Shown here: positions 1-10,125 of the stretch, piece after piece
How the letters are laid out: each line of letters opens with the position of its first letter
Numbering within the stretch: position 1 is the stretch's first letter
Made by a program: the position numbers and the translations under genes
Notes under the pieces: generated by a model
What the model saw: the letters and a program-made list of their open reading frames with translations, nothing else
What the model was told of the DNA's origin: nothing
Databases searched by the model: none
Origin: Diphasiastrum complanatum
Taxonomy: Eukaryota; Streptophyta; Lycopodiopsida; Lycopodiales; Lycopodiaceae
Direction: 5' to 3'
Length of the DNA stretch: 64,000 nt
NCBI GenBank assembly: GCA_029204225.1
Contig: CM055110.1
Location: forward strand, 33,503,874 to 33,567,873

Positions 1-890
1 AGTCCAACCTATCAATAATACCAAATTCTTAAAAAAAGAAAGCAAACTGGATTCAAAAGTAGATATTTTAAACAAAAATAACAGAACCAAAGTTCCAAAT
101 ATCGCTCTCAGGCGCAAACGGCAGGTCAGACAAGCACGTCAAGGCAACGTGCGCTCGAGAGAGATATTTGAAGTTGGAGTATCGGATCCGAGCGCAAGAA
201 AACCAAGCAGAAAAGAAAAGAGATGTGAAGCGTGCTTGAATGCGATACCGGACGATGCAGTATCGGATTCAGGCGCATATCAGTCAATGAAAGGTAATGA
301 GAGCAAGCGGCGCGCTTGAAATCGATATCCGGAAAAGCAATCATAAATTTGCGTGGAAATTCAAGCCGAAAAAGACCTATTTATAAAAAATAAAAAAATC
401 GCACGTGTGAAAGAGTGTCAAAGGAACATGTGTCGACATGTGATTGGTCAAAATAAATGCGTCGTACCTAGAATGATTGATCTGACATCTGTCACATGCG
501 AGAATGATACGCGTCGATATCGGATACGCGCACGTGTCTCAGCCCACGTGGCCTCATAATTGGGTCATCATTGTTAGTACGGACTTTCCACAAGGCCTAA
601 TAATCTAACGACATGTGTCTTCGTCGTCTTTTCACACGTGCAAAAATTTCGTACATATAAGTCCTCGGAATTTTCATTTTTTTCGAAAAATTTTTGCTTT
701 CAGATTCCGATATCACTCTCAAGCGCACTCTTTCACCGTTCAAGCTTCCACCGTCTCACAGTGCGCTCGAGTCCGATACTGCTAGTAGTGCAATATCGCT
801 TTCGAACGCGCATCTCTTTTCTTCAAATAATCTGTGTAGATCTTGCACTCAAAACCAATATTCAGTTCTGGTATCGATCTCAAGCGTCCT
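1..890. repeat. Array of a 16-bp motif in alternating orientation
   Basis: A motif close to TATCGnnyTCnAGCGC occurs eleven times. Forward copies start at 100, 180, 261, 518, 711, 794 and 872; reverse-complement copies start at 151, 232, 312 and 763. Forward copies recur every 78-83 bp within the two blocks (100-327 and 711-887). Each reverse copy lies 51-52 bp after a forward one, so the repeat unit is about 80 bp with an internal inverted pair. DNA between motif copies is not obviously conserved. Such layouts are known from subterminal transposase-binding repeats and from regulatory arrays; which applies here is unknown. Open frames in this stretch look like chance. Confidence 0.7.
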
Positions 891-961
891 AAATTTTTTT
901 GTTTTCATCCACTTTTGTTTTGTTCAAACTTCTTTTTGTTAATTTTTTTCTTCTAAGAATG

Positions 962-1171
962 ATGGCTAGGACCAAATCCACCGCCGTGCCATCACCACTG
1001 TACAACCATCCCATTCCCAAGTTTTCCCTGGTACTGGCCGTAGGCGTGGCAGGAAGCAGGTCTGGCTGAAGGAGATCAGAAAACTCCAGAGACCAACTGA
1101 ATTGTTGATCCCTAGAGCTCCTTTCGGCAGATCTGTTCGGAATGTCACTCTGTCACAATATCTCTGCATTT
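962..1171 (+). pseudogene. Centromeric histone H3 (CENH3)-like fragment
   Basis: An ATG at 962 opens with MARTK, the start shared by H3 and CENH3. After a frame change near 1025-1040, the downstream frame reads KEIRKLQRPTELLIPRAPF and continues to a stop at 1169-1171. That is the alpha-N/alpha-1 part of the histone fold. The LLIP-x-xPF form is typical of plant CENH3 and differs from canonical H3, which has LLIRKLPF. The rest of the fold (alpha-2, loop 2, alpha-3) is not seen downstream, and the N-terminal tail is short and does not align. I read this as a truncated, frameshifted copy; a first exon of a split gene is possible but would need an undetected intron. Its function in CENH3, marking centromeric nucleosomes, is almost certainly lost here. 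Confidence 0.6.
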
Positions 1172-1302
1172 GATCTCGAGCTCATGTCTTTTACGTACCT
1201 GCATAAAACTAATACAAAGTTAGTTAGAATTAGTACAGAGTTTGTTTTAGAAAGTTTTGATTGAAACTATTCATAAAAGATCGAGTGTTTACAGTTACTT
1301 AC

Positions 1303-2077
1303 GAGTTTACCATTGAAAATGAATCTGAAGTCTAAAAGTACATCATCTTGTAGGAGCAAGAGTTCCCGCCAGATGTAGTTTAGACTCCAATCTTCTTCCA
1401 CCTCAGCACATGTCAAAACGACATCTTTGTATATAATTTCAATATTTTTTCGTTTTGAATTCCATTGGCTTCCAACTCTTGATCGAGTGGCAACCATTTA
1501 CCTTTATTTTTTTTCCATCTTTGATAATAGAAGCATAAGCTCAACATTTGTTTTTCAATTTGAGGAAGCACATGGAAGATATTTTAATTCTACATTCTAT
1601 TTCTCCATCTGATCTTTTGTCCCAGTCTTCATCCATAAGTTCAGATAATAAACTATCTGATAAATTTTTGCATACAAACATCGTTGGGGTTTTGTGTACA
1701 TTGACACTTGAAAAGAAATCCACAAATATATTCAAGGAAATAAACCAACTCAATCTGACTGTTTTTTATCTCGTGCTCATTTTTAATAAATTTTTTACAT
1801 TATTGTATATCTTGCAACGAAATGATTCTGAAACTGTAGCATCTGGTGCAATCCATTCATCACGTTCAAAACTAGGTAATGGAATTGGTATTTGTCCAAA
1901 AAAAAAAATTTGTATCAAGAATGTACATTGATTCATAAAAAAAGATCTCACTATCAGCTAGATCTTTTGCAGTTCTACCTCGATATTGCAGCTGTCCAAT
2001 ATCAATGTGAATAACATCTAACACACCTGCTAAAGATCCACTTGGCTCCCATTCATTTATGTTGGATGGATATAAAT
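1303..2077 (-). other. Unrecognised coding-like remnant
   Basis: Several minus-strand segments look like protein of one gene but I cannot name it. One runs from an acceptor-like CTTGTAG (about 2078-2084) to a possible donor at 1951, with acidic and aromatic residues such as INEWEPSGSLAGVLDVIHID. A second (about 1780-1871) contains ERDEWIAPDATVSESFRCK. A third (about 1541-1720) has LSELMDEDWDKRSDGEIEC. A fourth (about 1303-1440) has VEEDWSLNYIWRELLLLQDD and ends at a good donor, GTAAGTAAC, at 1302-1294. Stops separate the pieces, and the phases of the first two do not join cleanly, so this is either a decayed gene or introns I placed wrongly. No known domain is claimed. Confidence 0.3.
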
Positions 2078-2089
2078 CTACAAGAGAAA

Positions 2090-3120
2090 AATGATCAGAT
2101 TGGCAAGTTTACTATTAGATATTTATGAATGACAAAAATCAAAGTATCAAAAATATCAATATTCATAGTTGTTTTTTTTGTGATCCTGGCGGTTTAGTCC
2201 TTGCACATTTATCTCTGAATGCATATATACATGTTGGACTAGAATTTCAGAAATAGATTTTCCTTTTGATGATGTTCTGAAATCCAAAATTCTGGCCTTC
2301 CAATAAGATCAAAATAATAGTTTTGATCTTTTCCTTTTCCGAAATGCTCCTCTTGATGATGGATGCATCAAAACCCAAGAGTTTTTTGAATATTTTCTTA
2401 GCACCCATAATCCATTATCATCTGTCTCATTGAATAGAAGCACATAGTCGATTGAGGAGCACGGCTTCCTTGATGGCGCCATTCGTAATTTGCATGCAAA
2501 AATCTGAAACAATGAACTATGAATCTAAAAATTTGCGTAGACAAAAAGCCATGAATCTGAGAAAAAGTGTTGGCGAAAATTTGAAACACTGATCTATTTG
2601 GCGCCACAAATTAACTTTGGTTAACCATGGTTTGACAATGCATATACATTAATTGTACATCGATTTTCTCATCTCAACCATCTATCATATTCATTTTCAA
2701 TATTTTTGAGTCTCTTTGGGCAGTGATGAGCTGGAAGGGTAGGCCTCATCAACCAATAGCATTTCCACATGTTGCCCGACGAAACAGTAATATATTTAAA
2801 AACTTTTTATTTTATTTATATTTGGAAAATTCTACGTTACGTAGAACCCCGAAGCTAAGGTTTCAATTGGTCCACATGGCAATGAAAATAAGAAAAATAA
2901 ATAAAAAAGCATCTTTTTCAAAGGCCCTCATCGGGCTCTAAGTTTCTCTAATGAAAGAGAAGCAGCTAAGAAGCCTCTGGAGATGGCAAGGCCCTCGCAC
3001 CTGGGACGGTAGGGCCCTCTCACAAAAGAGGAGTACAAGTATGCATATTTTAACAACATGCAATCATTACTCAAATTATTGGAGAGACAAGGAGTGAGAA
3101 TTGACTAGGATGGATATTCT
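2090..3120. other. No gene seen
   Basis: AT-rich sequence with stops in all frames apart from short chance frames. A minus-strand stretch near 2310-2510 has a protein-like run (GLWVLRKYSKNSWVLMHPSS) that resembles decayed transposase text, but I cannot assign it. Confidence 0.4.
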
Positions 3121-3129
3121 AAGGTATGT

Positions 3130-4095
3130 ATTATGATTTCAACATATATTTTGACTTCACCACATTCATTTGGTCGAGGACACTCTAATAGCATCACTTA
3201 CAAAATTTACACATCTTTATTGCAAGCAGGTATCGCAGTCCCAATCTCATGCATCATGGTCACATAAGTCTGACGACCATGGCTAGGATGGAGATGATTC
3301 AGAAGGATCTAATAAGTAGGCGTTTCATTCTGATATATGTTTGTAATTGAAACATTTAGGTATCGATATATATAATTTGTTTAAGTTAAGTCCTCTAGAT
3401 GGATCTTCAATTGCATGGAGTCCAATTTTAGGACAAAATGGAGCCATTTGACATAGTTATGATGATGTCCATGGGAGAATCTTGGCCACCACTACCAAGG
3501 TGAGAAGGTCCCTAAAGTCTCATGTAGCTTCTTAGCCGCCTCTCGTTGTTGTTTGAAGCGATCTGGATTTTCCCGAAATCCTTTCTTCACAAACTTCAAG
3601 TCTTCCTTGTGCCTTGATTCGGATAGATATTCTAGATCTGAGATATATATGGCTTCAAGATATACTTTAACTTCATTACATTCATGTGGTCTGACTTTCA
3701 CTCTCATCACATTTGTCAGATAATTGAATCATCTTCATTGGATGCAGGTATCACAGTCTCCATCCCAAGCATCGTAGTCACATGAGTCTAATTGCGACGT
3801 CAATGGCCAGGATGAGGACGACTCAGCTGGATCTAATTATAATTAGGTATTTCAATCATCCAATTTGTAACATATCTCTGTACTTGGAACATTTATGTAT
3901 GAATATATATTCGTTGAAGTTAAGTCTACTTCATCAATTTTTAAGTGCTTAAAATGTAACTCAAACAAATTTTGCAAATTTTTTATTAACAATTATGAAC
4001 AAATGATTTTGCTTACCAACTTCATAAGAAGTGGTGCAAAAGACTCCTATGGTCGGATGGAGTCCATTTTTAGGGTAAAATGGAGCCCTTAAAAA
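3130..4095. repeat. Diverged direct duplication
   Basis: A segment starting near 3130 is repeated, diverged, from near 3650. Shared blocks in order are: 'aggtatc.cagtc' at 3229 and 3746; the CACATRAGTCT block at about 3261 and 3780; the 'gaacatttatgtat'-like block at about 3351 and 3888; 'gttaagtc' at about 3385 and 3919; and the 'gagtccatttttaggg'-like block at about 3419 and 4060. The offset is about 520 bp, then grows because the second copy carries an extra 120-bp insertion. No coding function is apparent. Confidence 0.5.
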
Positions 4096-4137
4096 AAATT
4101 GATTTTGTAACCCTCGGAATAGGGTGCCATTTTGAAA

Positions 4138-4171
4138 GGGATATACCAAGGGACATCCCTTGGTATATCCC
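4138..4171. repeat. Perfect 15-bp inverted repeat (hairpin)
   Basis: GGGATATACCAAGGG, a 4-base loop (acat), then the exact reverse complement. An imperfect relative (gggatatatcgagggacc followed by ttggtatatctctc) lies at 4205-4238, so the hairpin appears to have been duplicated or to belong to a family. Confidence 0.85.
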
Positions 4172-4239
4172 TAGGAAGAGACATGCCACCAACAACATTT
4201 TTAGAGGGATATATCGAGGGACCTTGGTATATCTCTCGG

Positions 4240-5055
4240 CATCTCCGTGCTATAAACAAAGTAGAAATAAGATGAAGAAGCCTCGATTACCGAGGCAATT
4301 ATCAAGGATCTCCTTCTGAGGCATACTTCATGGTGTGTACCGAGGTTTGTGATCTTGTTTCTCACTTGATGTTCACAAAGACACAAGTAGCAAGATCCTC
4401 TTGATCTTGATTCAAAAGAACTCTTAAAAAGGATTCTACAAAAAAAAAAAATTGCTCAAGAAAATTGAAGTTCATTTGAATCTAGAAACTCACAAAGATT
4501 TGACTTGATTTTGATCTTCTCAAGTTTGACATCTAGCCCTTCTATGAACTTCTAATCACAGCCCTCACACTCCCTCACAAAGATAGAATGGAGATAGAAT
4601 GAGTTTGAATCAAAATACAATCAAATCCAATCAATATTAGGAAGATTTGGACAAAAAAAATGACTAAATCTCTCTCCCTCTTCTTGATGGTTCTTCAAGA
4701 CCTGTTAAACAAATTTAAAGGGCTTGAACTTAGCCTCAATTAATTAGATTTCATGACACTAAGTCAAATCTCATTGATGGCAAAAAAAACTTTGATGCTT
4801 TTCCTTGAACTGGCACCAAAAAACTCATCAAGATGCTTCAAATGAAATTGTTTGGACCTTATGAAAAATTGAAGTCAAATGCAAGTACAGAGGTGCCCAC
4901 ACGTGTGGGAAGTACAGCTACTAACCCTCACCAAGTTTAGATCACAGAACTTCACACTAAAACTTGATTTGAACTCGCTCTCACAAGACTAGTTTTATGC
5001 CAATAAACTTGCTAAAAATGGATTGTGCTTTGATCATTAATTAGCCTCTTGTATT
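4240..5055. other. No gene seen; probable retroelement interior
   Basis: There are no open frames with recognisable domains. Because it lies immediately downstream (minus strand) of an LTR and primer-binding site, this stretch is probably decayed internal retrotransposon sequence. Confidence 0.35.
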
Positions 5056-5640
5056 TGGCTCTGATACCAAGTTGAAAGTACAGTACTAAGGACCATAAAT
5101 GAGCCTATAAAAGACTCCGATAGTGATTGATTGATTGATACACCAATCTATTACAAAACTAGTCATCAATTTCTTGATCTAGATTAGCAACTTTGGATCA
5201 CACAATCAAGAGCAATCAAAAACAATGATCAAACATGCAAATCCAACCTTACACGTGTGTGGTATTGCCTCCAGTATAGTCTGCTATCATATTTCGAAAG
5301 TAATCTAGTTTATATTACAAAGTGTACAATAAGGCTCTTCTCCTTTGAAGTTAGGTGAAAATCTAACATGTAATAAGGAGACTCATCAACATTTTTTGCC
5401 CTAATATGTCAATCTTACCTAATCCTAGAGTTATGGATGATTAGGTTGATCAAGTACCTCCATGATTTGAGGAGTTTGGTCCTATAACTTAGGAATCATG
5501 ACTAAACAAACCTAACTAACCCTATGAATGAGATCTAACGTATCCAGGATAGCCTTCACACATGGCAACATGGATTCACACATGTGAATTACAAAGTACA
5601 TCAAAAAATTACATACAACCAAGCTAGAATTTGTCATAGA
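5056..5640 (-). mobile_element. Copia-type LTR with primer-binding site
   Basis: Read on the minus strand, an LTR ends at 5073 (...TACTTTCA) and is followed after three bases by TGGTATCAGAGCCA (5069-5056), the complement of the initiator Met tRNA 3' end. The same LTR recurs at 47168-47852; shared landmarks include the 'tacagtactaagg'-like end, a duplicated 'ttgattgatt' tract, and 'cacacgtgtg' (here 'cacgtgtgtgg'). The outer boundary here is lost in a GA-rich tract near 5637-5671. No coding region of this element survives nearby. Confidence 0.65.
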
Positions 5641-5671
5641 GAGAGACAGACAGAGAGAGAGAGAGAGAGTT
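5637..5671. repeat. GA microsatellite
   Basis: An imperfect (GA)n tract that blurs the outer edge of the adjacent LTR. Confidence 0.8.
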
Positions 5672-5838
5672 TAATTTCTCTGCACTCTCATCAAGATTGT
5701 GCAGTATATTACTTAGATTGATGAATCAACTCCAAAAATGGCTTGATCATCTACTATCCCTAGTATTTTGAAGTCTTATGGACTATTTTATAACACTCAT
5801 TCAAAGATCTAAGATCATATTTCATTACGATTGGGTTT

Positions 5839-6006
5839 GGTATCAGTTTGACTACTATATGTGTCAAAAAAGTCTTATCTTTAAACACTTAGGGTTTTTG
5901 AAACACTAGATTAGGGTTTTTGATGGTCAAAGAGGAGATTGCCACCTCCTCTTCGACCATCAAAAGTGATAATGAAGAATTCTTCATCAAGGTATCAGTT
6001 TGACTA
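5839..6006. repeat. Hairpin between 16-bp direct repeats
   Basis: GGTATCAGTTTGACTA occurs at 5839-5854 and exactly again at 5991-6006. Between them, arms 5918-5937 and 5946-5965 pair over 20 bp with one mismatch and an 8-base loop. The layout looks like an inserted foldback segment, although the repeats are longer than a usual target duplication. Confidence 0.6.
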
Positions 6007-8700
6007 TACTACAAGTTTAATTTTACTTACAAATTATACATGAAAAAAAAAAAGTATGATTCATAATATTTTATAGAAAAATTTTACTCAAAAGCCGCTA
6101 GTCACCAAATATTGTTTTTTAATTACACATTGAAGTTTTGAATCTCTTGACCGATTAATCTTGTTCCCTACTTTTCGTTTGTTGTATAGCAAAATTTAAC
6201 TGTGAATACCAATAAACATGTTATTTGATTGATTATCTGTTTTTCCCTTCTTCATAGTCATAGACTTGAACAGAACACCTACAATCTTGTGCACTCATTC
6301 ATGTAATATTTCTTGATCTTGTTTGATTTGATATGGTTGTGAAATAGGGTACATCTAGATGTTCACTTATCGAAATGCTTTTCTGATGATAAATAAGAAT
6401 TTGCACTTATACCCAAAAATTCATATGCTCTTAGGTGGATCAACGTTATGTCAAATTTCTTTGAATCTCTATCAGTTTAAAATTTTATTTAGGACTACTA
6501 CTATGGAATTGCAATTACATTGAATATCTTCCGAGTTAGGGTTATCTTGAAGTATCTTGAGGTGCCATAGTCTAGGAGGCACAACTTAGGAAAATGCATA
6601 AAAAGTTAATATTGCTATCGACAATTAATCTATCTTACAAAATGTTTGTGTTATTACCTACTAACAAACTCTAGGAGATCAAACAAGACTAAAAGTGAGT
6701 ACTGGACGTTTTGGAACTTGCTGAGAGATTTGGATTGCTAAAATTGATGAGAATAAATTTGTATATAAGAGCAATAAAACCCATATAGCAATTCAACTTA
6801 TGATTTGAAAGATGAAAATAGCATAATGAAAAGCAAGTGTGAGGTAGAGGAAGATGCCCAAATGTTTGCTTATGCAATGAAATTGCCCTTTGAAAGAAGT
6901 ACCACAATGACTAGAAGGTCAAGTATTCAAGAGCCTTAGTTGTCCAAAGGAGAGAAATATCACCAAAACACATCAAGCTACAAGTTGATGCAAATTAAAG
7001 GATAAAAGATTGATTCAATTTTTACATTGGAAAAGGCACGCAATATTTGGTCATCTAGATGACACAAGAATGAGTTTAAGAAGCTTGGGATATGTGTTAA
7101 AAAGGTTGAAGGACCTATTAATTTTGAAATCTTGATCATTTTTCATAAAAGCAATGATCAACAGCCAACAAAGGAAGGTGATTACAAGGGAAAAACACGT
7201 TGGAAAACTAGCATATGAACTGGATCTACTAATCATGATGAAAATGCAAGTTGTGTTCGATGTAAGTTTGTTGAAGAAGCATATTGGCAAGGTCACAACT
7301 CTCACATATGGTTACGACTACCATATCAAACGATAGAGCAACTATGATCATGTTAGCTAGTGGAGACTAAGCAAAGTTTAATGAGAAATCTAATGTGGAA
7401 CCTGAAATGACTAGATTCACAATTATTAGTACTAGTAGGAATCAACAAGGGGATAATGAAACAAAAAATTGCTATTAAAGTTGTGGGTCCCCTAAAATTA
7501 ATTAGCCGCCAGTCCTATATTGAGAGGAGCGTAGTGAAGGCTAAAGGACTGATGCCAATTAGCTATAATTAGTCTATGTTGACCATGACTTGGCTGAACT
7601 ACTAATCTTAAGTGTATATATGGACACAATGATTATACTTAGAGAGAGAGCTATTAGTGAATCACTGGTATTGAGACATCAAGAATGATATACTTCTTAG
7701 ATATACCAAGTTTGTAACTCTTGGGCTTAAGTTAATATATTTGGGAATGTGGCACTACACATCAATTTATATGGATCACTAGATCACTTATATGATTCGG
7801 TTGAGTCCTAATATCATTTAAAGTTTGAGTTGGGCATTCTTAAATTAGAATGGGCTATGGTGGTATGGGACGCCATGGTTAGCAACATAGGAGATGTATC
7901 TATTAGTGCCACCAACTTATCTTATTGGGAGTATGGATCTACTCTATGGGTAGGAGGTTATGCCTAGTATTGTTGTTATTGGATTGTACATAAGCTAGAT
8001 CATGGTAAGGACCTAAGGTTGGTATTAGATCCAAATCTGTGCTATAAAGCTTAACACAGCCAATTTGATGGTGAAGATTAATAGCACAATGCCAAATTTG
8101 ATGGTGAAGGCTAGTTGGGATTTGTGCATGAGGGAGCTACTAATGGAGTTCATAGAATTCCCTCACACACAATACTCAAGGAAGTACTACATAAGTTGAG
8201 CTTTTTTCTTTGTTGGTATGAAGCTACAAGTGATAATTACTATGAGAATTTTACAATGATATGAGCACATACTTTGCATAAAAATTGTGCAATTTTATGC
8301 TACTTGCACTCTTTGATCATTGTATGATAACATATTGACATTTAGCAAACACGCCGAATGAAATAAAATGACTGAACTTGATCAAAGCAATGCTTGGTAA
8401 TATTAATAAAGATTCCCTCATCAAGGGGGGATTTTGACCCGTCTATGGTATGTCAAGTGATGCGTTCTGATATGCATCCCATTGTGCTACTATTTCCCAT
8501 AATTGTACATGGCTACAATTCGACAACACTTGTGTTCTGAGCTGCTAATACAATGCAATCGTAATTAACTTTTGAATCTGAGGTTACAACCTTGCAATAT
8601 GAAGTACTTGTCGGGATGAAGTTTACAAATTACATTTTCAGATGAGGGACCCTGCCTTGTCAATGCAACCACTCACCATCAATGCCTCCAGTATGTGATT
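6007..8700. other. No gene seen; decayed repeats
   Basis: AT-rich sequence with only short frames. Weak, stop-ridden text on the plus strand around 7020-7400 may be remains of a retrotransposon gag, but no zinc knuckle or protease motif is readable. I see nothing else to support. Confidence 0.35.
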
Positions 8701-10072
8701 CAACCCCAGAGGGGGGAGTTGGGATTTGATGATTCACAGCACTCATTTGTTATTCTGAACTTGCCAACGTCTTCTCACGAAGCCAGCGTGGACTTGCCAG
8801 ACTCATATCCTGTCGAGATGTAATTGCAAGTGTAGCCTGTAGACGCTGTCCCAGCCTTGAGTGTGCTTGTTTTTGGAGAGGTATTCCTCAAAAATTTTGA
8901 AGTAGCGCAGTAAGTACCATCCATGGTGCCCACTGGCTACTTTCAACAATGAAGAATCTAGACTTCATGGCAGGTGGTCTGCTCTTTTGCAGATCAGTGT
9001 GAAAATGCAGTTTTGTGTGCAGACTACAGGTTATATTGAGCTTGAAAAAGCACTTTGATGCAAATTGGCTCTTGAGTACACAGTTGGAATCCAAAGCAAT
9101 CCAGCAAATAGCAATGGAGCAAAATAGCTCTAAGCTAGAAATTTGAAGCATTTCTAACTTGGGCGTGGATAAAATTTACCTCTGTTTGAGTGTAAAGATG
9201 TAGTTAGTTGTCATGTTCTAACTTCTAACGTGAAAGAGCCAAGTCTATATGCTCTGGATTGGAGAAACAGAGAGAAAAGGGGGATTTGGTGACATCAGTA
9301 TCATACCAGAGGATGATGCAACATTCTCATAGAGTCGAGTCTTGGATAGCAAGAAGCTGATCCCAATTCCCAAGGGTGTAACAGAAGTACAAGCTTTTGG
9401 TACAATGCTTACACTGTTTACAAAGGGTAACCAGAATTAGTACCATTAATATTGCCAGTTCTCTAGCGTGTAAGTGTCAGTTCACACTATTCTGGAATTA
9501 TTTGATGTAAACAATCTTTCCTAAATCACTAATTTTTGCCAATTGAAAAAACGGATGAGAATAAAGTCAAAGTGGAAGGCAAACGAAATATAAACAGACC
9601 ATAACCATGTCTTAGCAGCTACTTACAATGAATATTGATTGGAAACAAACCGGTAGATTCTTTATGGAAAAAGATTGACTAACTTCTTAAGAGCTGTGTT
9701 GTGATTGTCATCCTATTGATAGGTTGTCCAATCTAGGATCAACTAGTCAAACTTGAATGGATGCATTAAACTTCAGGCACCATCCATACAAATGTGTATC
9801 AACGTTCCAGCAGATGAGGTATACAAGAGATAGATGCCATCTAAAGTGAGCATATGTTAAAATTCTATTCTTTTGACAATATCGACCAGAGTAATATCTT
9901 CTTGCTTTTCGCCAGAATAGTTCACATGAAGATTTGAATGTGTCTTGATTATCAAAAAACCTAACAAATTATGTGGTCTCCAGTCAAAAATTGGTGCCAG
10001 TTGTGACTTCCCAGAAGAATCTAATTTAAAAAAAGGGTCTAATATATAAAGGGCAGTATATCAACTGACAAT
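8700..10072. other. RAR1 3' flank, no gene seen
   Basis: No frame here shows a recognisable domain; a frame at 8888-9151 (minus) has no family features. I treat the stretch as intergenic. Confidence 0.4.
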
Positions 10073-10078
10073 TTTATT
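10073..10078 (-). promoter_or_regulatory. Candidate polyadenylation signal of RAR1
   Basis: AATAAA on the minus strand about 50 bp beyond the RAR1 stop codon, at a usual distance for a plant near-upstream element. I infer its use. Confidence 0.45.
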
Positions 10079-10125
10079 TCTCTTACAGTTACACAGTTCT
10101 CTTGTACTCTTGTTCTCTTGCTCAA

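Noticed and set aside
3492-3710. 72-codon minus-strand frame rich in Lys and Glu
   Set aside because: It sits within a duplicated non-coding repeat and has no family match that I can defend.
5056-5069. Possible tRNA gene from the TGGCTCTGATACCA motif
   Set aside because: It is a retrotransposon primer-binding site on the minus strand; no cloverleaf or A/B boxes surround it. The same holds at 38854 and 35918.
8888-9151. 87-codon minus-strand frame just beyond RAR1
   Set aside because: Considered as a further RAR1 exon, but the RAR1 stop codon at 10126-10128 follows a full CHORD-II, and this frame has no related text.
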